From Saccharopolyspora aridisoli (GTDB taxonomy: Bacteria > Actinomycetota > Actinomycetes > Mycobacteriales > Pseudonocardiaceae): DNA of 64,000 nt. Numbering within the stretch: the first letter of the stretch is position 1; the number at the start of each line of letters is the position of its first letter. The notes under the pieces are model-generated. The model ran no database searches. It was not told the DNA's origin and was given only the letters and a program-made list of their open reading frames with translations. Location: assembly GCF_004348445.1 (NCBI RefSeq), contig NZ_SMKV01000019.1:1-64000 (forward strand), written 5' to 3'. Of the stretch, positions 51,301 through 62,059 are shown in pieces. Position numbers and translations under genes: made by a program.

Positions 51301-54300
51301 CGTCGATGGCGTCCACTTCGGACGGTTCGACGCCGGCGTTGGCGAGCGCCTGCCTGATGACCCGGCGCTGCGAAGGTCCATTCGGCGCGGACAAGCCGTT
51401 GGACGCGCCGTCCTGGTTCACCGCCGATCCGCGCACCACGGCGAGCACCTGGTGCCCGTTGCGCTCGGCGTCGGAGAGGCGTTCGACCACCAGCACGCCG
51501 ACGCCCTCGGACAGGGTCATGCCGTCCGCCGAGTCGGAGAACGCCTTGCAGCGGCCGTCTTCGGCGAGCGCGCGCTGGTGGCTGAAGGCGATCAGCGGCT
51601 TGGGGTTCGGCATGACCGTCACGCCACCGGCGAGCGCGAACGTGCTCTCCCCGCTGCGCAGGGACTGGCAGGCCAGGTGCAGCGCCACGAGCGACGAGGA
51701 GCACGCCGTGTCGACGGTGACCGCGGGGCCTTCGAGGCCGAACAGGTAGGACACGCGCCCGGACAGCACGCTCGGGCTGCTGCCGGTGACCTGGTAGCCC
51801 TCGGAGCCGCCGTCACCTCCGCCGTACTCGATGTAGCTGGAACCGATGAACGCGCCGGTGCTGGTGCCGCGCAGCGCGGCCGGGTCGATGCCCGCGCGCT
51901 CGATGGCCTCCCAGGTCGTCTCCAGCAGCAGCCGCTGCTGCGGGTCCATGCCCAGCGCCTCGCGGGGCGAGATCCCGAAGAACGCCGGGTCGAAATCGGC
52001 GGCCTCGTCGAGGTAGCCACCGGCGGTGGTGTAGGTGGTGCCGGGGCGGTCGGGGTCCGGATCGTGCAGCGCCGACACGTCGAAGCCCCGGTCGCCCGGG
52101 AACTCCGTGATCGCGTCGGTGCCGGTCTTGACGAGCTCCCAGAACTCCTCGGGACTCGTGGCGCCGCCGGGGAATCGGCAGCTCATGCCGATGATCGCGA
52201 TCGGTTCGTCGGTGGAGCCGTCGAGGTGCGGACGCCGCGCGACGTCGTCCTCGGACGCGCCGAGCAGCTCGCCCACCAGGTGGTCGGCGAGCACTCTCGG
52301 GGTCGGGTGGTCGAAGACCAGGGTGGCCGGGAGGCTCAGACCGGTGGCCGAGGAGAGCTCCTTGCGCAGCTCCACGGCGGTCAGCGAGTCGAACCCGATG
52401 TCGCGGAAGGCCCGCTGCTCCCCCACCTCCTCGACGGAGCTGTGCCCGAGGACCGCCGCCGCCTCGGCGCGGACCAGGTCGAGGACGTGGCGTTCCTGGT
52501 CGGCCGCGGGCAGGTTCCGGAGCCGCCGGGCGAAGTCGGAGTCCTCGGTGGCCTCCACGGTGTCGTCCGCGAGCCCGCGCACTTCCGGCAGGTCGGCGAG
52601 CAGCGGACTCGGCCGCATCGCGGTGAAGACCGGGTGGAAGTCCTCCCAGTCGACGTCGGCGACCGTGACGTTCGTGTCGCCCTGCACCACCGCCCGGTTG
52701 AGCTCGGTGATCGCCAGGTCCGGCTGCAGGGGGGTCAGGCCGCGGCGGGACAGGTCTTCGGCCACCGCCTCGTGCGTCGCCATGCCGATCTCGGCCCACG
52801 GCCCCCAGGCCACCGAAGTCGCGGCGAGGCCGCGTGCCGCGCGCTGTTCGACCAGGGCGTCGAGCAGCGCGTTGCCGGCCGCGTAGGCGCTCTGGCCACC
52901 GCTTCCCCACACGCCGGCGATGGAGCTGAAGACCACGAACAGGTCGAGCTCGCGGTCGGCGAGCAGGTCGTTCAGGTTCACCGCGCCGAGGGCCTTGGCC
53001 GAGAGCAGGTCGGCGAAATCGGCGTGCGAGGTCCGCTCCAGCGGTGCGGACTGCCCGACACCCGCGGCGTGCACGACCCCGGTCAGGTCGGGGATGCCGT
53101 CGAGCACCGCGCCGATGGCGTCGCGGTCGGCGACGTCGCAGGCGACGATCTCGACGCGCGGTCCGCACGCCTCCAGTTCCGCGGCCAGCTCCGCCGCACC
53201 GGGTGCGTCGTTGCCGCGCCGGCTGGTGAGCACCAGCCGCTCCACTCCGCACCGGGCGAGCCAGCGGGCGGTCTCCGCGCCGAGCGCCCCCGTGCCGCCG
53301 GTGATGAGGACGGTGCCGCGAGCGGTGCAGGAGTCCTCGGACGGCAGCGCGTCGGCGGTGCGGTGCACGAGCCGCCTGCCGAGCAGACCGGTCGGGCGCA
53401 CCGCCACCTGGTCCTCGGTCCGGTCCCGACCGACCCCGGCGATCACCGAGACGAGGCGCTGCGCCACGCGCTCGTCCAGCACCTCGGGCAGGTCGATCAG
53501 ACCGGCCCACCGCTGCGGGTGCTCCAGCGCGGCCACCCGCCCGAAGCCCCAGATCGCGGCCTGCCCGGCGGACCCGACCCCGTCGGCGGGCCCGGTGCTC
53601 ACCGCACCGCGCGTGATGGTCCACAGTGGAGCGTTGAGCTCTTGGGTGAGCGCCAGGGTGAGACCGAGACCGACCGACAGCGCGGGGTGTTGCGCGCACC
53701 GCCGCTCGTCCAGGGCGACCAGCGACACCGCGCCGGTGCACTCCGGCAGCCGCGCGGCCAGCACCTCCGGGTCGAGGCACGACTCGTCGAGCAGCACCAC
53801 CGACACCTCGGCACCTGCCGCGCTCAGCGCCGCCCGCACCGGCTCCACGAGGTCGTCGTGGGTTCCGGCGGACGCGATCAGCAGCCAACTGCCCTCCAGA
53901 GCGGGTGTTCCCGTCGCGCGCAGCGGAGCCCACAGCACCCGGTAGCGCCACGCGTCGAGCCGCGCCTTGTCCTGACTCCCCCTGCGCCACGAGGACAACG
54001 CGGGGATCAGCGAATCCAGCTGCGGGTGCTCGTCGAGATCCAACCGCAGCATCGAAGCCAGCTCGGCGGCGTCACCACGTTCGATCGCCGCCCACAGGCG
54101 CCGGTCCGCCGGATCGGTCTGCCCACCTGCGGCGGGCCCGGCCGCGGACACCGGCCAGTAGTGCTCGTGCTGGAAGGCGTAGGTCGGCAGGTCGACGCGC
54201 TTGGCGCCGGTCCCCGCGAAGTGCGCGGACCAGTCCACCCGCGCCCCGTGCACGTGCAACCGCGCGAGGGCCGCGACCACCGCGCCCGGTTCGTCGCGGT

Positions 54301-57300
54301 CGTCGCGCAGCAGCGGAACGCACTCGTCGACCAGGGCCGACAGCGCGCCGCTCGGGCCGATCTCCAGGAACGTCGTGACGCCCGAATCGCGCAGCGCCGC
54401 GACGTTGTCGGCGAACCGCACGGTGTCGCGGACGTGGCTCACCCAGTGCTCGGGCGAGGTCACGTCACCCGAGGTGACGACGGGGATCTCCGGGGCCCGG
54501 AACGTCAGTCCTCCGATCGCCTCCCGGAAATCCTCGAGCATCGGCTCCACCAGCCGCGAGTGGAAGGCGTGCGACACCCGCAGGCGCTTGGACTTCCAGC
54601 GCTGCGCGATCCCCAGCACCTCCTCCTCGACACCGGCCAGCACGACCGAGCCAGGACCGTTCACCGCCGCGATGGAAACGCCATCGGTCAAGTGCGCCAC
54701 GACCTCGTCCTCACCGGCCTGCACAGCGACCATGGCGCCACCAGTGGGCAGCGCCTGCATCAGCGAGGCGCGTGCCGACACCAGCCGGCAGGCGTCCTCC
54801 AGCGACAGGACGCCTGCCACGTGCGCGGCGGCGATCTCGCCGACCGAGTGCCCGGCGAGCGCGTGGACCTTGACGTTCCACGAGCGCACCAACCGGAACA
54901 GCGCGACCTCGACCGCGAACAGCGCCAGCTGCGCGTTCCCGGTCCGGTTCAGCAGTTCCTGGTCGTCGCCCCACATCAGGTCGCGCAGCGCCGGGTCGAG
55001 GTGGGTCAGCACCTCGTCCAGCGCCTCGGCGAAAGCGGGGTACCGCGCGTGGAGCGCGCGCCCCATGCCGACCCGTTGCGAACCCTGCCCGGAGAACAGG
55101 AATGCCACCCGACCGGTCTCACCGTCACCGGTGACGACCGCAGGATCGGCGCGATCGGCCGCCAGCGCGTCGAGGGCCCGCAGCAGCGAGTCGCGGTCCT
55201 CCGCGACGATCGCGGCCCGCTGCTCGAAGGCCGTCCGCGAGGTGGCCGAGGAGTAGCCGAGATCGGTGAGGCCCGTGGTCGCGTGCGCGTCCAGGTGGGA
55301 ACGCAGCCGCGACGCCTGCGCGCGAACCCCGTGGCGCGTCCGAGCGGACAGCAGCACGGGCACCGCGTGCGGTTCCTCCGCGCCGGAGTCCGCGGCGGCT
55401 TCCTCCGGCGGCTGCTCGATGATCAGGTGCGCGTTGGTCCCGCTGATGCCGAACGACGAGATGGCCGCGCGCCAGGGCCGGTCCTGGTGCGGCCAGACGG
55501 TGCGCTCGGTCAGGAGCTCGACGGAGCCCTCCGACCAGTCGACGCGCGAGGACCGGTCGTTGACGTGCAGCGTCTTCGGCACGACGCCGTGCCGCATCGC
55601 CTGCACCATCTTGATGACACCGGCAACACCGGCGGCGGCCTGGGTGTGGCCCATGTTCGACTTGACCGAGCCGAGCAGCAGCGGCTGCTCGCGGTCCTGG
55701 CCGTAGGTCGCCAGCAGCGCCTGCGCCTCGATCGGGTCACCGAGCGAGGTACCCGTCCCGTGCGCCTCGACGACGTCCACATCGGACGGTTTCAGGTCGG
55801 CGCTGGCGAGCGCGGAGCGGATCACGCGCTGCTGCGCGGGACCGTTCGGTGCCATCAGGCCGTTGGACGCGCCGTCCTGGTTCACCGCGGAACCGCGCAC
55901 CACGCCGAGGACCCGGTGGCCGTTGCGGCGCGCGTCGGACATCCGCTCCAGCACGACGACGCCGACGCCCTCGGACCAGCCGACGCCGTCGGCGGAGTCC
56001 GAGAAGGCCTTGCAGCGACCGTCCGGGGACAGACCCCGCTGCCGGGAGAACTCGATGAGCGCGGTCGGCGTCGACATGACCGTGACGCCACCGGCGAGCG
56101 CGAGCGAGCACTCACCGGCTCGCAGGGCTTGCATCGCCCAGTGCATGGCGACCAGCGACGACGAGCACGCGGTGTCGACGGTGACCGCAGGTCCCTCCAA
56201 CCCCAGCGTGTAGGAGACGCGTCCGGAGACGACGCTCGGGGACGTGCCGCTGCCCTGGAAGCCCTCGAAGTCACCCCCGCCGAGTCCGGCGCCGTAGTCG
56301 CTGTACATGACACCGGCGAACACACCGGTCGGGCTGCCGCGCAGCGACCTCGGGTCGATCCCGGCGTGCTCGACGGCCTCCCAGGCGACCTCCAGCAGGA
56401 GGCGCTGCTGCGCGTCGGTCGCCAGCGCCTCGCGCGGCGACATGCCGAAGAACCCTGCGTCGAACTCCCCCGCGTCGTGCAGGAACCCACCGAACCGCGC
56501 GTAGGAGGTGCCCGGGTGGTCGGGATCGGGGTGGTACAGCCGCTCGAGGTCCCAGCCCCGGTTGGTCGGCAGCCCGGACACGGCGTCGCCGCCCTCGTCG
56601 ATCAGGCGCCACAACTCGTCCGGCGAACCGACACCGCCCGGGTAGCGGCAGCCCATCCCGACCAGGACGATCGGGTCGTCCTCGTCGCTCGTGCGCGCAC
56701 CGTTGGTCGGCCGGGCCTCGACCTCCTCGCCGAAGAGCTCACCGACCAGGTGAGCGGTCAGCGCGGTCGGCGTCGGGTAGTCGAACACCATCGTCGCCGG
56801 GAGCCGCAGGCCGGTGACGGCGCTGAGCTGGTTGCGCAGCTCCACCGCCGTCAGCGAATCGAAACCGAAATCCTGGAACTGGCGATCGGGGTCGATCTCG
56901 TCGCCACCGGCGTGACCGAGCACCGCCGCGATCCGGCCACGCACCAGGTCCAGCACCGCGGACCGGCGATCGTCCTCGGACAGCGCGCTCAGGCGCTGGA
57001 TGAGCGTGTCCGCGGTCTGCGACCCGGCAGCCTGGCGGCGCGTCCGGGTGCGGATGAGCCCGCGCAGCAAAGCGGGAACCTCGCCGCGGGCGCGCATCGC
57101 CGCCAGGTCCAGCTTGGCCGGGACGACGACCGGCTGGTCGCCCGCGATCGCCGCGTCGAAGAGCCGGAGGCCTTCCGCCACCGACAGCGGCGGCATGCCC
57201 ACGCGGGCCATGCGTTCGGCCTCGGCCTCCGAAAGCATGCCATCCTGCTGCCACGCGCCCCACGCCAGCGAGACCGCGGGCAGGCCCTCGGCCCGCCGGT

Positions 57301-60300
57301 GCTCGGCCAGCGCGTCGAGGAAGACGTTGCCGGCCGCGTAGTTGCCCTGCCCGGCGTTGCCGAAGGCTCCGGCGACCGAGGAGAACAGGACGAACGCGGA
57401 GAGGTCTCCGGTCAGCTCGTGGAGGTTCCACGCGGCGTCGACCTTCGGCCGCAGCACGGTGCGCAGCCGTTCCGGCGTGAGCGCGTCGACCACGCCGTCG
57501 TCGAGCACACCTGCGGCGTGCACGACGGCTCCCACCTCGTGCTGCGCGAGCAGTTCCGCGAGCGCGTCCCGGTCGGCGACGTCGCACGCCGCGACCTGCA
57601 CCCGGCCACCCAGCTCCGTCAGCTCGGTGACGAGCTCGCCCGCTTCGCCGCGTCGGCTCACGAGCAGCAGGTCCCGAACGCCGTGCTCGGTGACCAGGTG
57701 CCGGGCGACGACCGCGCCCAACCCGCCGGTGCCGCCGGTGATCAGGACCGTTCCGTCCCAGGTGGTGGAGGACGCCGGTGCGGACTCGGCACGCACCAGT
57801 CGCGGGGCGCGCACCTCGCCGTCGCGCAGCAGCAGCTGCGGTTCGTCGGACCCCAGCACCTGCGGCAGCAAGGTGCGGGACGCCTCTGCGGAGTCGATCT
57901 CCACGAGCCCGAAGCTGTGCGGGTGTTCGGACTGCGCGGAACGCACCAGACCCCAGGCCGCGGACGCGGCTAGGTCCCCGGCACTCGTCACGAACACGAC
58001 CTTCTCAGCCCGGTGCTCCTGCACCAGCTCCAGCGCACGCTCAGCCACCGCGTGCGCCGACCCGACGACGTCGTCACCACCCACGACCGGCACGACGAGC
58101 ACGTCAGCGTCCCCCGGGACACCCCCAAGCCCGAACACGTCCTCGCCAACCACCGCGAACCCCGCGGCATCCGGACCGCTCCCGTGCTGCGGTACCTGAT
58201 CCCAGGAGTGATCCGTCACCGGAACGAGGTCGATGCGGAACAGTGAGTCCCTGTCCACACCGGACCCGGTGGCCCTGGTGGACGACGCCGATCCGCCGTC
58301 GGGGGCGCGGAGGACGAGGGAATCCACCGAGGCGACCGGTGCGCCCGCGCCGTCGGCGGCGGCGATGGTCAGGGAACCGCCTGCGCCGCGCGCCAGTCGC
58401 ACCCGCAGGGCGGAAGCGCCGGTCGCGTGCAACGACACGCCTTCCCACGAGAACGGCACGCCCGCCTCGCCCAGACCGGCGAGCAGCGCGGCGTGCAGGG
58501 CGGAGTCCAGCAAGGCCGGGTGCAGGCCGAATCCGGCCGGCTCGACGTCCTCGGGCAGCTCGACCTCGGCGTACACCGCGCCGTCGGAACCGCGCCACGC
58601 GGCGCGCAGTCCCTGGAACGCCGGACCGTACTCGAAGCCCTGCGCTGCGAAGCGCTCGTAGCAACCGCCGACGTCCACGGGGCCGGCCCCGGCGGGCGGC
58701 CAGGTGGCGGAGTCGAACGACGCCGTCGTCTCCCCCACCGCGAGCGTGCCGCTCGCGTGCTGGGTCCACGGCTGCTCGTCCTCGGCCTCCGGCCGCGAGT
58801 AGATCGTCACCGCGCGCTGACCGGACTCGTCCGGTTTGCCGATCCACAGCTGCACCTGGACACCGCCGCGCTCGGGCAGCACCAGCGGTGCGGTCAGCGC
58901 GAGGTCGTCGACGCGATCGCAACCGACCTCATCACCAGCGCGGATCGCGAGTTCGATGAAGGCGGTGCCCGGCAGCAGCACGGTGCCGTTGACCGCGTGG
59001 TCCACCAGCCACGGGTGCGACTGCCGCGCCAACCTGCCGGTGAGCAGCACCCCGTCGGAGTCGGCGAGCGACACAGCGGCGGACAGCAGCGGGTGGTGCG
59101 CGGTGCCCAACCCGGCGGCTCGCGGATCGTTGAACCCGAACCCACCGCCCTTGGGCCAGAAGCGCTTCCGCTGGAAGGCGTAGGTGGGCAGGTCGACGCG
59201 ACGCGCGCCCGTTCCGGCGAAGTACTCCGCCCAGTTCACCGCGACACCGCGAACGTGCGCGTTCGCCAGCGCGGTGGTGATCGTCTCGACCTCCGGGCGA
59301 CCGGACCGCATCGCGGGTGCGGCGGAGACGCCGTCCACGCAGTCCTGCGCCATCGCCGACAGCACGCCGTCCGGTCCGAGTTCGAGGAACGAGGCCACGC
59401 CGTGCTCGTGCATCCAGCGCACGCTGGCGGCGAAGCGCACCGTCCGGCGGACCTGATCGACCCAGTAGTCAACGGAGGTGACCTGTTCCAGCCGCACCTG
59501 CTCGCCGGTCACCGTCGACACCAGCGGGATCCGCGGGGCTTCCAGCGACAGTTCCGCCAGCACCGCGCGGAACTCGTCGAGCGCGGGTTCCATCAGCGGC
59601 GAGTGGAAGGCGTGCGACACGCGCAGCCTGCTGGTCTTGCGCCCTTCGGCGGCGAAGGCGGCCTCGACCGAGGCGACGGCGTCCTCGGCGCCCGAGACGA
59701 CGACCGCGTTCGGGCTGTTGATCGCGGCGATCGATGCCTCGCCGGCGAGGTGCGGCAGCACTTCGACTTCCGTCGCGGCGATGGCCAGCATCGCGCCGCC
59801 CGGCGGCAGCGCCTGGATGAGCCTGCCGCGGGCGGTGACGAGCTTCGCGGCGTCTTCGAGCGAGAAGACCCCCGCGACGTGCGCGGCGGCGATCTCGCCT
59901 ATCGAGTGTCCGGCGACGAAATCGGGCTTGAGGCCCCACGACTCCACGAGCCGGTGCAGCGCCACTTCGACGGCGAACAGGGCGGGCTGGGCGAACTCCG
60001 TCTGCTCCAGCGCCTCGCCGTCATCGCCCCACATCACGTCCCGGAGCGCGGGGTCGAGGTGTTCGAGGACCTCCTCCAGCGCCTCGGCGAAGACCGGGAA
60101 CCGCGCGTGGAGCTCGCGCCCCATGCCCGGGTCCTGAGCGCCCTGGCCGGTGAACAGGTGCGCTTGCTTGTCCCTTCCCTGCGCGACGCCCTGCACCACG
60201 CGGGCTCCCGGCTCCTCACCGCGCGAGAGCTCGTCGAGCGCGGTGCGCAACGCCGTGGCGTCCTCGGCGAGGACGACCGCGCGCTGCTCGAAGCTGGACC

Positions 60301-61822
60301 GGGTGGTCGCCGCGGAGTGCGCGATGTCGAGCAGGCTGCCCTCCGCAGCGCTCAGGCGCGCCGCCTGCTCTTGCAGCGCCCCGCGACTGCGCCCGGACAC
60401 CACCACCGGCACCACCCCCACCGGGGCGGGACTTGCCTCGACGTGCGGTGCGGCGGCAGGGGCCTGCTCGATGATGGTGTGCGCGTTGGTGCCGCTGAGG
60501 CCGAACGAGGACACGGCCGCGCGGCGCGGTTCGCCGGTCTCCGGCCAGGGCGTGTTCTCGGTGACCAGGCGCACGGCGCCCGCGGACCAGTCGACGTGCG
60601 AGGACGGCTCGTCGACGAGCAGCGTGCGAGGCACCACCCCGTGCCGCATCGCCATGATCATCTTGATGACGCCGGCGACACCGGCGGCGGCCTGCGTGTG
60701 GCTGATGTTCGACTTGACCGAGCCGAGCAGCAGCGGCCGGTTCTCGTCGCGGTTGCGCCCGTAGGTGGCCAGCAGCGCCTGCGCCTCGACGGGATCACCG
60801 AGCGTGGTGCCGGTGCCGTGGGCGTCGACGGCGTCGATCTGGTCGCCTGTCAGCCGGGCGTTGACCAGCGCCTGCTGGATGACCCGCTGCTGCGACGGTC
60901 CGTTGGGCGCGGTGAGGCCGTTGGACGCGCCGTCCTGGTTGACCGCGGAACCGCGCAGCACCGCGAGGACGTCGTGGCTGTTGCGCTGCGCGTCGGACAA
61001 CCGCTCCAGGACCAGCACGCCCGCGCCTTCGGCCCACCCCGTCCCGTTCGCGGCGTCGGCGAACGACCGGCAGCGGCCGTCCGGTGACAGGCCGCCCTGA
61101 CGGCTGAACTCGATGAAGGTCGCCGGGTTCGCCATCACCGTGACACCACCGGCGAGGGCCAGCGAGCACTCCCCGTTGCGCAGCGCGTGCGTGGCCATGT
61201 GCATGGCCGCCAGCGAGGAGGAGCAGGCGGTGTCCAGCGTGACCGCGGGGCCGACCAGGCCCAGGGTGTAGGAGATCCGACCGGAGATGACGCTCTGGGA
61301 GCTGCCGAGCAGGGCCGTTCCCTCGCCGCCCTCACCGGGCGCGAGCTGGTAGTCCTGGTTCATCGCACCGATGAAGACCGCGGCCTCGGTGCCCTTGATG
61401 GAGTGCGGGTCGATCCCGGCGCGTTCGAGCGCCTCCCACGTCACCTCCAGCACCACGCGCTGCTGGGGGTTCATGCCCAGCGCCTCGCGGGGCGAGATGC
61501 CGAAGAAGTCGGCGTCGAAGTCCCCCGCACCGCTGAGGAACCCACCTCGGTCGGTGGACGACATCGCGAGCATCTCCGGGTCCCAGCCGCGGTCGTCCGG
61601 GAACTCCCCGACGCCGTGCTGGCCGTCGGCGACCATCCGCCACAGGTCCTCCGGGCCGGTGACGCCACCGGGGTAGCGGCAGCCGATGCCGACGACGGCG
61701 ATGGGTTCCTGCGCCGAGGCCTCCACTTCCCGCAACCGCCGCCGGGTCCGCTGCAGGTCCGCACTGGCCCGCCGCAGGTAATCCCGGAGCTTCTGCTCGT
61801 TGTCCATCTCCACCAAACCCAT
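34754..61822 (-). CDS. Type I PKS, six modules (gene A)
   Basis: 9022 aa in one uninterrupted frame, carrying modules A1-A6 that start near residues 38, 1716, 3206, 4696, 6158 and 7501. The N-terminus ([18 protein letters not shown]) is an ordinary docking coiled coil, followed by a KS with active Cys near 200. There is no loading AT, KSQ, CoA ligase or GNAT, so it must accept a chain from another protein. The C-terminal ~70 residues ([18 protein letters not shown], then [13 protein letters not shown]) are a docking domain for gene B. ATG 61822 is taken as the start; ATG 61807 five codons later is equally possible, as neither has a clear ribosome site. It heads the long - strand operon. Confidence 0.95.
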   Translation of the reverse strand: MGLVEMDNEQKLRDYLRRASADLQRTRRRLREVEASAQEPIAVVGIGCRYPGGVTGPEDLWRMVADGQHGVGEFPDDRGWDPEMLAMSSTDRGGFLSGAGDFDADFFGISPREALGMNPQQRVVLEVTWEALERAGIDPHSIKGTEAAVFIGAMNQDYQLAPGEGGEGTALLGSSQSVISGRISYTLGLVGPAVTLDTACSSSLAAMHMATHALRNGECSLALAGGVTVMANPATFIEFSRQGGLSPDGRCRSFADAANGTGWAEGAGVLVLERLSDAQRNSHDVLAVLRGSAVNQDGASNGLTAPNGPSQQRVIQQALVNARLTGDQIDAVDAHGTGTTLGDPVEAQALLATYGRNRDENRPLLLGSVKSNISHTQAAAGVAGVIKMIMAMRHGVVPRTLLVDEPSSHVDWSAGAVRLVTENTPWPETGEPRRAAVSSFGLSGTNAHTIIEQAPAAAPHVEASPAPVGVVPVVVSGRSRGALQEQAARLSAAEGSLLDIAHSAATTRSSFEQRAVVLAEDATALRTALDELSRGEEPGARVVQGVAQGRDKQAHLFTGQGAQDPGMGRELHARFPVFAEALEEVLEHLDPALRDVMWGDDGEALEQTEFAQPALFAVEVALHRLVESWGLKPDFVAGHSIGEIAAAHVAGVFSLEDAAKLVTARGRLIQALPPGGAMLAIAATEVEVLPHLAGEASIAAINSPNAVVVSGAEDAVASVEAAFAAEGRKTSRLRVSHAFHSPLMEPALDEFRAVLAELSLEAPRIPLVSTVTGEQVRLEQVTSVDYWVDQVRRTVRFAASVRWMHEHGVASFLELGPDGVLSAMAQDCVDGVSAAPAMRSGRPEVETITTALANAHVRGVAVNWAEYFAGTGARRVDLPTYAFQRKRFWPKGGGFGFNDPRAAGLGTAHHPLLSAAVSLADSDGVLLTGRLARQSHPWLVDHAVNGTVLLPGTAFIELAIRAGDEVGCDRVDDLALTAPLVLPERGGVQVQLWIGKPDESGQRAVTIYSRPEAEDEQPWTQHASGTLAVGETTASFDSATWPPAGAGPVDVGGCYERFAAQGFEYGPAFQGLRAAWRGSDGAVYAEVELPEDVEPAGFGLHPALLDSALHAALLAGLGEAGVPFSWEGVSLHATGASALRVRLARGAGGSLTIAAADGAGAPVASVDSLVLRAPDGGSASSTRATGSGVDRDSLFRIDLVPVTDHSWDQVPQHGSGPDAAGFAVVGEDVFGLGGVPGDADVLVVPVVGGDDVVGSAHAVAERALELVQEHRAEKVVFVTSAGDLAASAAWGLVRSAQSEHPHSFGLVEIDSAEASRTLLPQVLGSDEPQLLLRDGEVRAPRLVRAESAPASSTTWDGTVLITGGTGGLGAVVARHLVTEHGVRDLLLVSRRGEAGELVTELTELGGRVQVAACDVADRDALAELLAQHEVGAVVHAAGVLDDGVVDALTPERLRTVLRPKVDAAWNLHELTGDLSAFVLFSSVAGAFGNAGQGNYAAGNVFLDALAEHRRAEGLPAVSLAWGAWQQDGMLSEAEAERMARVGMPPLSVAEGLRLFDAAIAGDQPVVVPAKLDLAAMRARGEVPALLRGLIRTRTRRQAAGSQTADTLIQRLSALSEDDRRSAVLDLVRGRIAAVLGHAGGDEIDPDRQFQDFGFDSLTAVELRNQLSAVTGLRLPATMVFDYPTPTALTAHLVGELFGEEVEARPTNGARTSDEDDPIVLVGMGCRYPGGVGSPDELWRLIDEGGDAVSGLPTNRGWDLERLYHPDPDHPGTSYARFGGFLHDAGEFDAGFFGMSPREALATDAQQRLLLEVAWEAVEHAGIDPRSLRGSPTGVFAGVMYSDYGAGLGGGDFEGFQGSGTSPSVVSGRVSYTLGLEGPAVTVDTACSSSLVAMHWAMQALRAGECSLALAGGVTVMSTPTALIEFSRQRGLSPDGRCKAFSDSADGVGWSEGVGVVVLERMSDARRNGHRVLGVVRGSAVNQDGASNGLMAPNGPAQQRVIRSALASADLKPSDVDVVEAHGTGTSLGDPIEAQALLATYGQDREQPLLLGSVKSNMGHTQAAAGVAGVIKMVQAMRHGVVPKTLHVNDRSSRVDWSEGSVELLTERTVWPHQDRPWRAAISSFGISGTNAHLIIEQPPEEAAADSGAEEPHAVPVLLSARTRHGVRAQASRLRSHLDAHATTGLTDLGYSSATSRTAFEQRAAIVAEDRDSLLRALDALAADRADPAVVTGDGETGRVAFLFSGQGSQRVGMGRALHARYPAFAEALDEVLTHLDPALRDLMWGDDQELLNRTGNAQLALFAVEVALFRLVRSWNVKVHALAGHSVGEIAAAHVAGVLSLEDACRLVSARASLMQALPTGGAMVAVQAGEDEVVAHLTDGVSIAAVNGPGSVVLAGVEEEVLGIAQRWKSKRLRVSHAFHSRLVEPMLEDFREAIGGLTFRAPEIPVVTSGDVTSPEHWVSHVRDTVRFADNVAALRDSGVTTFLEIGPSGALSALVDECVPLLRDDRDEPGAVVAALARLHVHGARVDWSAHFAGTGAKRVDLPTYAFQHEHYWPVSAAGPAAGGQTDPADRRLWAAIERGDAAELASMLRLDLDEHPQLDSLIPALSSWRRGSQDKARLDAWRYRVLWAPLRATGTPALEGSWLLIASAGTHDDLVEPVRAALSAAGAEVSVVLLDESCLDPEVLAARLPECTGAVSLVALDERRCAQHPALSVGLGLTLALTQELNAPLWTITRGAVSTGPADGVGSAGQAAIWGFGRVAALEHPQRWAGLIDLPEVLDERVAQRLVSVIAGVGRDRTEDQVAVRPTGLLGRRLVHRTADALPSEDSCTARGTVLITGGTGALGAETARWLARCGVERLVLTSRRGNDAPGAAELAAELEACGPRVEIVACDVADRDAIGAVLDGIPDLTGVVHAAGVGQSAPLERTSHADFADLLSAKALGAVNLNDLLADRELDLFVVFSSIAGVWGSGGQSAYAAGNALLDALVEQRAARGLAATSVAWGPWAEIGMATHEAVAEDLSRRGLTPLQPDLAITELNRAVVQGDTNVTVADVDWEDFHPVFTAMRPSPLLADLPEVRGLADDTVEATEDSDFARRLRNLPAADQERHVLDLVRAEAAAVLGHSSVEEVGEQRAFRDIGFDSLTAVELRKELSSATGLSLPATLVFDHPTPRVLADHLVGELLGASEDDVARRPHLDGSTDEPIAIIGMSCRFPGGATSPEEFWELVKTGTDAITEFPGDRGFDVSALHDPDPDRPGTTYTTAGGYLDEAADFDPAFFGISPREALGMDPQQRLLLETTWEAIERAGIDPAALRGTSTGAFIGSSYIEYGGGDGGSEGYQVTGSSPSVLSGRVSYLFGLEGPAVTVDTACSSSLVALHLACQSLRSGESTFALAGGVTVMPNPKPLIAFSHQRALAEDGRCKAFSDSADGMTLSEGVGVLVVERLSDAERNGHQVLAVVRGSAVNQDGASNGLSAPNGPSQRRVIRQALANAGVEPSEVDAIDAHGTGTALGDPIEAQALLATYGQERDADRPLLVGSVKSNIGHTQSAAGVASVIKMVMALRHGTLPETLHCGTPSTHVDWSSGALSLLHDAQDWPETGRARRCAVSSFGISGTNAHVILEGTASEQTSPVVTAHQGPVPWPVSAKSARALDAQIERVQQVAADPADIGYSLTLRSLLEHRAVLLDGVEVARGVADVDGKVTFVFPGQGAQWVGMGAQLLDESPVFADRFYECAAALAPFTDLSLVDVVRGAESLDRVDVVQPATWAVMVSLAEVWRSHGVEPDAVIGHSQGEIAAACVSGALSLQDAARVVALRSKAIAGSLAGRGGIASVALAAGEIEPRLAEWDGRLSLAATNGPRSVAISGDLDALDEFCATLTGEGVRVRRIEVDYASHSRHVEDLHDELLRELHPIRPQRPGVPFFSTVTGERIDGPDTDAEYWYRNLRRTVRFTETVDTLLTSGHHAFIEVSAHPVLTPGVQDAIDDAGARAVACGTLRRDAGGVDRVLSSLAEAFVRGVGVDWAEQFPDARRVDLPTYPFQRERFWIEPAMPEQTEADTADAAFWTAVEQSDLAALTSSLHVDEESLAAVLPALNSWRERNREKSTTDSWRYRVAWKPLRGLGDPKLTGTWVLVTADGIADDDVSAALADHGAAVHRVVLDEACADRAELAQRLHGVDATGVVSVLPSAEETTGASADLPIGLVLTVALLQALGDAGINAPLWNLTRGAVSTGRSDDVEHPTQALALGLGWSAALEHPQRWGGSIDVPEELDQRGARRFAAVLGQPGDEDQVAVRTNGVLVRRLVRAPARADRPGEWCPRGTTIITGGTGTLGPHVARWLAHLGAERLVLTSRSGPEAPGVAELVHELGELGTPTTVVACDIADRDSVAALLDGLRADGHQIRSVVHAAASIGLCSIDEATVDALAEVLRAKVEGARNLDALLEEDLDAFVMFSSISGMWGSGEHAAYVAGNAYLNSLAAHRRARGLRATAISWGIWSDDLGLGRVDPEQIRRSGLEFMEARLALASLQRAIEDDETELALAHVAWDRYHPVFTAARPTTLFDEVPEVRRLTAAAEQPEATDGGLVSRLRALPAVEREQAVLQLVRTEAAKVLGHASPDALPEDRAFREVGFDSITAVDLRNRLAAATGLRLATTMVFDHPSALALTDHLLSEVGGTETRRAAPVVAAVREDEPIAIVGMACRYPGGVSSPEDLWRLVADGVDAISGFPTDRGWDDVLHDPDPDRPGSTYSAQGGFLHDAADFDPGFFGISPREALSMDPQQRLLLETAWEAIERAGIDPHDLRRSPTGAFIGASYQDYSASRGGSAPDEGHMITGALSSVLSGRISYLFGLEGPAVTLDTACSSSLMALHLACQSLRGGESSLALAGGVSIMSTPGAFVGFSRQRALAGDGRCKAYSEAADGMTLAEGVGLVLLQRLSDAQREGRKILAVVRGSAVNQDGESNGLTAPNGLAQQRVIRQALANARLEASDVDAVEGHGTGTALGDPIEADALLATYGQGRERPLLLGSIKSNIGHTQMASGVASVIKVVEALQRGVLPRTLHVEQPSTKVEWVPGAIDLLAEETAWPEVDRPRRAGVSSFGLSGTNAHAILEQAPAVEPPDAEPVGGTVPVLVSARADGALRQQAARLLELLDERPGLHLTDLASTLATARSTFEHRCAVIAEDRDELVRGLTALRDDQPDAALVRGVATRGRTAFLFSGQGSQRLGMGQDLYERFPVFADAFDEVCAHLDAELDRPLREVAWGSDVELLNRTGFAQPALFAVEVALFRLVVSLGVVPDQLVGHSIGEVAAAHVAGVFSLEDACRLVSARAGLMQALPAGGVMVSVRAGEDEVLPLLTGGVSIAAVNGASSVVLAGVEGEVLELAQRWKSQRLAVSHAFHSPLMDPVLEDFRAVVGSLSFHEPQIPLLAAGDVTSPEHWVRHVRDTVRFADGVARLAERDVRAALEIGPGGTLCGLAHEVLGGEAVLAPALRPGRAEVPSLLSALAGVHVRGTGVDWTAFFADSGARTVDLPTYPFQHERFWPETVPAGGGSAGGAVDSVPLDERFWDAVEREDFTALAEWRRRHQMSTVDSWRYRVTWRPVTASGALTGRWLGLLPSGHDASDLIDGLGVDVVGLEVTEPDRAVLAESLRGLDGSFDGVLSLLALDADLHAGLTATTSAVQALADSGIEAPLWVATRSAVSACATDPGPVPEQAAVWGLGRVIALEHPQHWGGLVDLPQQLDRNALRRFAGVLAGTGEDQVAVRPSGVYSRRLVRGEVGDDEPGGEFRPGTVLVTGGTGALGAHVARWLVEAGAEHLVLIGKRGADAPGAAELAQELGDRVTIAACDAADRDALAALLAEHRVTSVFHAAGVVEDALVESLTPESFTNVLRAKAIAVRNLHELTTDLDAFVLFSSTAGVLGAAGQGNYAAANAYLDAFAEMRRAQGLAATSVAWGPWADSGMAVDEGVEERLRRGGFAPLLPELAISALRRAIERGDTSIAVADIDWARFLPGLIQLRPAPLVGDLPEARRAQLSAGSRAGAQPEPLRELARVPEVERRGAMLDLLLTHIAGVLGHARGAEVDAERAFRDLGFDSLTTLELRNRLAAATDLTLPASLLYDHPTPVELAEFLLAQAAGSVEAEPVAIVRAATDEPIAIVGMGCRFPGGISSPEELWQLLLDGEDTVSPFPTDRGWDLAVLNSGASAAREASFLKGVANFDAAFFGISPREAVAMDPQQRLVLETAWEALERAGIDPVSLRGSETGAFVGTNGQDYEHVLRRSLDADVLGYLATGNTASVMSGRIAYSLGLEGPAVTVDTACSSSIVAMHWAASALRSGECSLALAGGVSVMSSPDSFVEFTAQGGLAPDGRCKAFADAADGTAWSEGVGVLVLERLSDAKRNGHEVWGVLRGSAVNSDGASNGLTAPNGPAQQRVIRSALADAGLSTADIDVIEAHGTGTTLGDPIEAQALLSTFGDRDRPLRLGSVKSNIGHAQAAAGVAGVIKVVMAMRHGILPMTAHVDKPTSHIDWTSGALELLTEAAEWPETGRPRRAGVSAFGLSGTNAHVVLEGVAEEARPVERREPVAAPWLISAKTSAALDAQIERVRGADGDAIDVAHSLATSRSAFAHRAVLVPADAGLVEIARGAVRRGGSTAFLFSGQGAQRVGMGRGLYERFPVFADALDEVLDHLDPELREVMWGSDVEALDRTGFAQPALFAVEVALFRLVEWLGLVPDQLVGHSIGEVAAAHVAGVFSLEDAAALVSARAGLMQALPAGGAMVSVRAGEDEVAPHLTGGVSIAAVNGASSVVLAGVEGEVLELAQRWEFKRLTVSHAFHSPLMDPMLDEFRAVVERLSFHEPRIPLATSGDVTSPEHWVRHVRETVRFADNVAAVREAGVARFVEIGPDGPLSVLVEGSVPLLRRDRDEQEAFASALGRMFVEGLSVDWSAFFEGTGARRIDLPTYAFQRQRYWPQTANATAESGSEDWLYNISWTPVTGTGVARGRWLALVPTGDEWAAAAADALGAEVVRAETVRAEHAHEEFAGVVSLLGTRPDELLTTLAEAGITAPLWCVTRGAVAVAAEPLRNAAQADIWGEAQVVALEHPERWGGLIDLPEVVGEWLGSVPDGENEIAIRADGAHARRLVRCATSGDPYEPRGTVLVVGGTSPMGEAVARWLSDNGADHLVLTGVDDASEAARELPATVAVCDTGDRDQLAALLDTIGDDLTAVVHAGEEHAEAPDHALAGLANLDALLDDRELDAFVVLGSIAGTWGVRGSSPQAAHDARLAAFAHQRDERGRTTRFVGWGPWAETTDRSMSSHLRISGLPVVPAQRALAALSRVVPGQEAAVAVADVRWDTFARALAERSALFSQIPEARAAHAEEPTEEPAMRQALVAMAEGQRRSAMLTLVRERAAAVLGHGDSDAVEADAPFRDLGFDSLTAVDLRNQIGAATGLTLSATLVFDHPTPTELADHLVAELLGESEAPAVPTTGSAATNEPIAIVGMSCRYPGGVRSPEDLWQLLVDEVDAVGEMPGDRGWDLGALCDEGRSATRCGGFLHDVADFDPDFFSISPREALVMDPQQRLVLEAAWESLERAGIDPARLRGSATGVFVGGGSGEYRAPVEITGMEWQTAQSASLLSGRVAYTFGLQGPTVSVDTACSSSLVSLHLAAQALRSGECSMALAGGVTVMATPVGFVEFSAQGALSRDGRCKAFSDSADGTGWAEGVGMLVLERLSDAERNDHQVLAVVRGSAINSDGASNGLTAPSGPAQQRVIRQALASAGLEPSDVDVVEAHGTGTELGDPIEARGLLATYGRDRERPLWLGAVKSNIGHTQAASGAAGVMKVVMAMRHGELPKTLHVDAPSTHVDWESGELRLLTERTGWPEAERPRRAGVSSFGASGTNAHVIIEQYRQRPEDDGGSALPVTEVLVPVSGRTPAALREQARRLLGHVRSGEPALTDVAYSAATTRAAFENRAGVLAGDHDQLIDGLTALAEDRSTPRVLRGEAARNGKLAFLFSGQGSQRLGMGRGLHERFPVFADAFDEVLDNLDPKLREVVWGSDVELLNRTEFAQPALFAVEVALFRLVEELGLVPDQLVGHSIGEITAAHVAGVLSLEDAAALVTARARLMQALPVGGAVVSVRAGEDEVLPLLTGGVSIAAVNGASSVVLAGVEGEVLALAQSWEPKRLDVSHAFHSPLMDPMLDDFRDVVAELSFHEPRIPLVTSGDVTSPEHWVRHVRDTVRFAENVETARESGVTRFIEIGPDAPLSSLVEGSVPLLRRERDEQAWFTSALGRLFAGGAAVDWSAFFEGTGARRIDLPTYAFQRQRYWPETMSRPAAATTPDADDHAFWDAVEGEDFQSLENVLQVDGAALSEVLPALLDWRKQCQDLAEVDGWRHRIAWRPLGGAHTGELTGRWLVVVPHDAHEWVSSAADALATDAVRVEVDAADRDAIARSLRSHGTAFDGVVSLLALTGVGSGSAPDGVLLTATLIQALGDTGLTAPLWCVTRSGVSTDRSDELDDVTQAAVWGLGRVAALEHPERWGGLVDLPVELDDRAANLFRAVLSGLDGEDQAAVRAGGVFARRLVPAPAPRPAPAWEPSGTVLITGGTGALGGHVARALAREGAEHLVLASRRGPEAPGADELRREIEGAGVGVTITACDVADRASLEALLAAVPAPLTGVVHTAGVIDDGVLDRMTPDRFQEVFRTKVDSALLLDELTSDLTAFVLFSSASSAVGSPGQANYAAANSALDALAERRRSRGLAATSIAWGAWGGGGMAGSAEAEQSAQRAGIVPMDPELACTALRQLAAEQEPTAVVAAVDTGRSVRPVRPNPLLRELVGDDTSAEEGAQREPALREQILENAPERRFEVVLDLVRTLAAGVLGQQDVAVVRADRPFRDLGFDSLAVVELRNQLSAATGLSLASTLVFDHPTPADLTEHVLAELVPGGVTEVDDEESEIRRLLGKVPLSQLREIGVLEPLLQLIGRDDGAEESHDDGIDSMSVDDLVHAALDGQD
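37276..37395. repeat. 120 bp identical to 45664-45783 (AT of A6 and A4)
   Basis: Base-by-base comparison shows 120 consecutive identical positions between this stretch in the A6 AT and 45664-45783 in the A4 AT. The flanks diverge, including at synonymous sites. This looks like recent gene conversion within gene A rather than a separate element. Confidence 0.85.
39323..43351 (-). other. PKS module A5: KS-AT(mal)-KR(inactive)-ACP
   Basis: AT GHSIGE near 6743 and HAFH, malonyl. The KR is degenerate: the nucleotide motif is GGTSPMG (about 40304-40324), the LDD region is lost, and the catalytic Tyr and Asn are Gln and Asp in [10 protein letters not shown] (Gln codon 39974-39976, residue 7283). 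There is no dimerisation element. At about 1340 aa it is the shortest module. The beta-ketone should be retained. Confidence 0.93.
41339..41434. repeat. 96 bp identical to 45647-45742 (AT of A5 and A4)
   Basis: About 96 identical bases between the AT of A5 and that of A4, partly overlapping the tract A4 shares with A6. The three ATs form a mosaic of shared blocks. Confidence 0.85.
43352..47737 (-). other. PKS module A4: KS-AT(mal)-KR(B)-ACP
   Basis: AT GHSIGE near 5307 and HAFH, malonyl. KR nucleotide motif GGTGALG near 5800 and an intact GNYAAAN. The LDD motif is VED (about 44178-44192), still with the defining Asp, so B type is likely. The dimerisation element before the KR is truncated: [16 protein letters not shown] runs straight into WRRRHQ. 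Product: hydroxyl. Confidence 0.88.
45647..45783. repeat. Donor or recipient tract in the A4 AT shared with A5 and A6
   Basis: Its left part (45647-45742) equals 41339-41434 and its right part (45664-45783) equals 37276-37395. Such tracts can misassemble from short reads and can recombine. Confidence 0.85.
47738..52207 (-). other. PKS module A3: KS-AT(methylmalonyl)-KR(A2 type)-ACP
   Basis: The only methylmalonyl-type AT of the eleven: GHSQGE near 3792 and YASH near 3895, with the [12 protein letters not shown] variant at its start. The KR has Trp followed by His ([15 protein letters not shown], His near 4468), the A2 signature, predicting an epimerised alpha-methyl and an L-hydroxyl. ACP reads GFDSI. 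It places the single methyl branch of this chain segment. Confidence 0.9.
52208..56677 (-). other. PKS module A2: KS-AT(mal)-KR(A1 type)-ACP
   Basis: AT GHSVGE near 2322 and HAFH, malonyl. The KR lacks LDD (HAAGVGQSA instead) and has the diagnostic Trp in [14 protein letters not shown], with Gln at the A2-specific His position, so it is read as A1 type giving an L-hydroxyl. A dimerisation element ([11 protein letters not shown]) precedes the KR. ACP GFDSL near 3144. Confidence 0.9.
56678..61822 (-). other. PKS module A1: KS-AT(mal)-DH-KR(B)-ACP
   Basis: KS Cys in TACSSS near 200. AT GHSIGE near 637 with HAFH (malonyl). DH begins near 905 with [17 protein letters not shown] and LLDSALHA all intact. 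KR has GGTGGLG near 1361, LDD and GNYAAGN (B type). ACP GFDSL near 1654. Expected product: a trans alkene. Confidence 0.93.
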
Positions 61823-61891
61823 CTCGACGACGCCCGTTTCGACGGCCCACCGACCTGGACGCGATCACGCAGGAGGAACGACCCGTCGGGA

Positions 61892-61924
61892 AGTGTTGTG
61901 CAGCAACGGCTCAGAAACCCCTAG
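61892..61924 (-). promoter_or_regulatory. Putative activator box and -10 for the PKS operon
   Basis: On the - strand CTAGGGGTTTCTGAGC (61924 to 61909) fits the left half of the PimM-type box (10 of 16 overall). After 11 nt comes AACACT (61897-61892), a -10-like hexamer one base off TAnnnT. The gene A start is about 70 nt downstream. This is the weakest -10 of the set on the - strand. Confidence 0.4.
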
Positions 61925-61987
61925 TTCTCGAGCGGGTTCTCCGCGGGCCAGGGAGCCGAGCGCATCGAGCGGGTGCGGCCGCGAAGT

Positions 61988-62020
61988 CTAGGGATTACCG
62001 GGACTCCACTGAGGTCAACT
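61988..62020 (+). promoter_or_regulatory. Putative activator box and -10 for the ABC exporter
   Basis: CTAGGGATTACCGGGA at 61988-62003 matches 12 of 16 PimM consensus positions, including the exact CTAGGGATT half. Eleven nt later is TCAACT (62015-62020), a poor -10. The exporter start is about 40 nt downstream. Confidence 0.4.
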
Positions 62021-62059
62021 GACGCGCATGGACCGCTGACCGCCACCGGAGAGCGCCCC

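Larger units (their letters stand above)
61823..62059. other. 237 bp divergent promoter region between PKS gene A and ABC exporter
   Basis: Separates gene A (-) from the exporter (+). It contains two activator-like elements back to back (61892-61924 and 61988-62020), and GTTCTC twice at 61924-61929 and 61936-61941. A small + strand frame crosses it but has no coding features. No RNA gene was recognised. Confidence 0.7.

Noticed and set aside
47807-57973. A 3388-codon open frame on the + strand, and others like it at 19398-25295, 14751-17495 and 39137-43300.
   Set aside because: They lie antisense to PKS modules, repeat with module periodicity, translate to low-complexity Arg/Gly/His-rich sequence without domains, and follow from high GC in the third codon position.
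61800-61991. A small + strand frame of 63 codons in the divergent promoter region.
   Set aside because: It overlaps the start of gene A and the regulatory boxes; composition is Ser/Pro/Arg-rich with no recognisable feature.
62028-62040. ATG at about 62029 as the exporter start.
   Set aside because: It is out of frame with the transporter and meets a stop after two codons.
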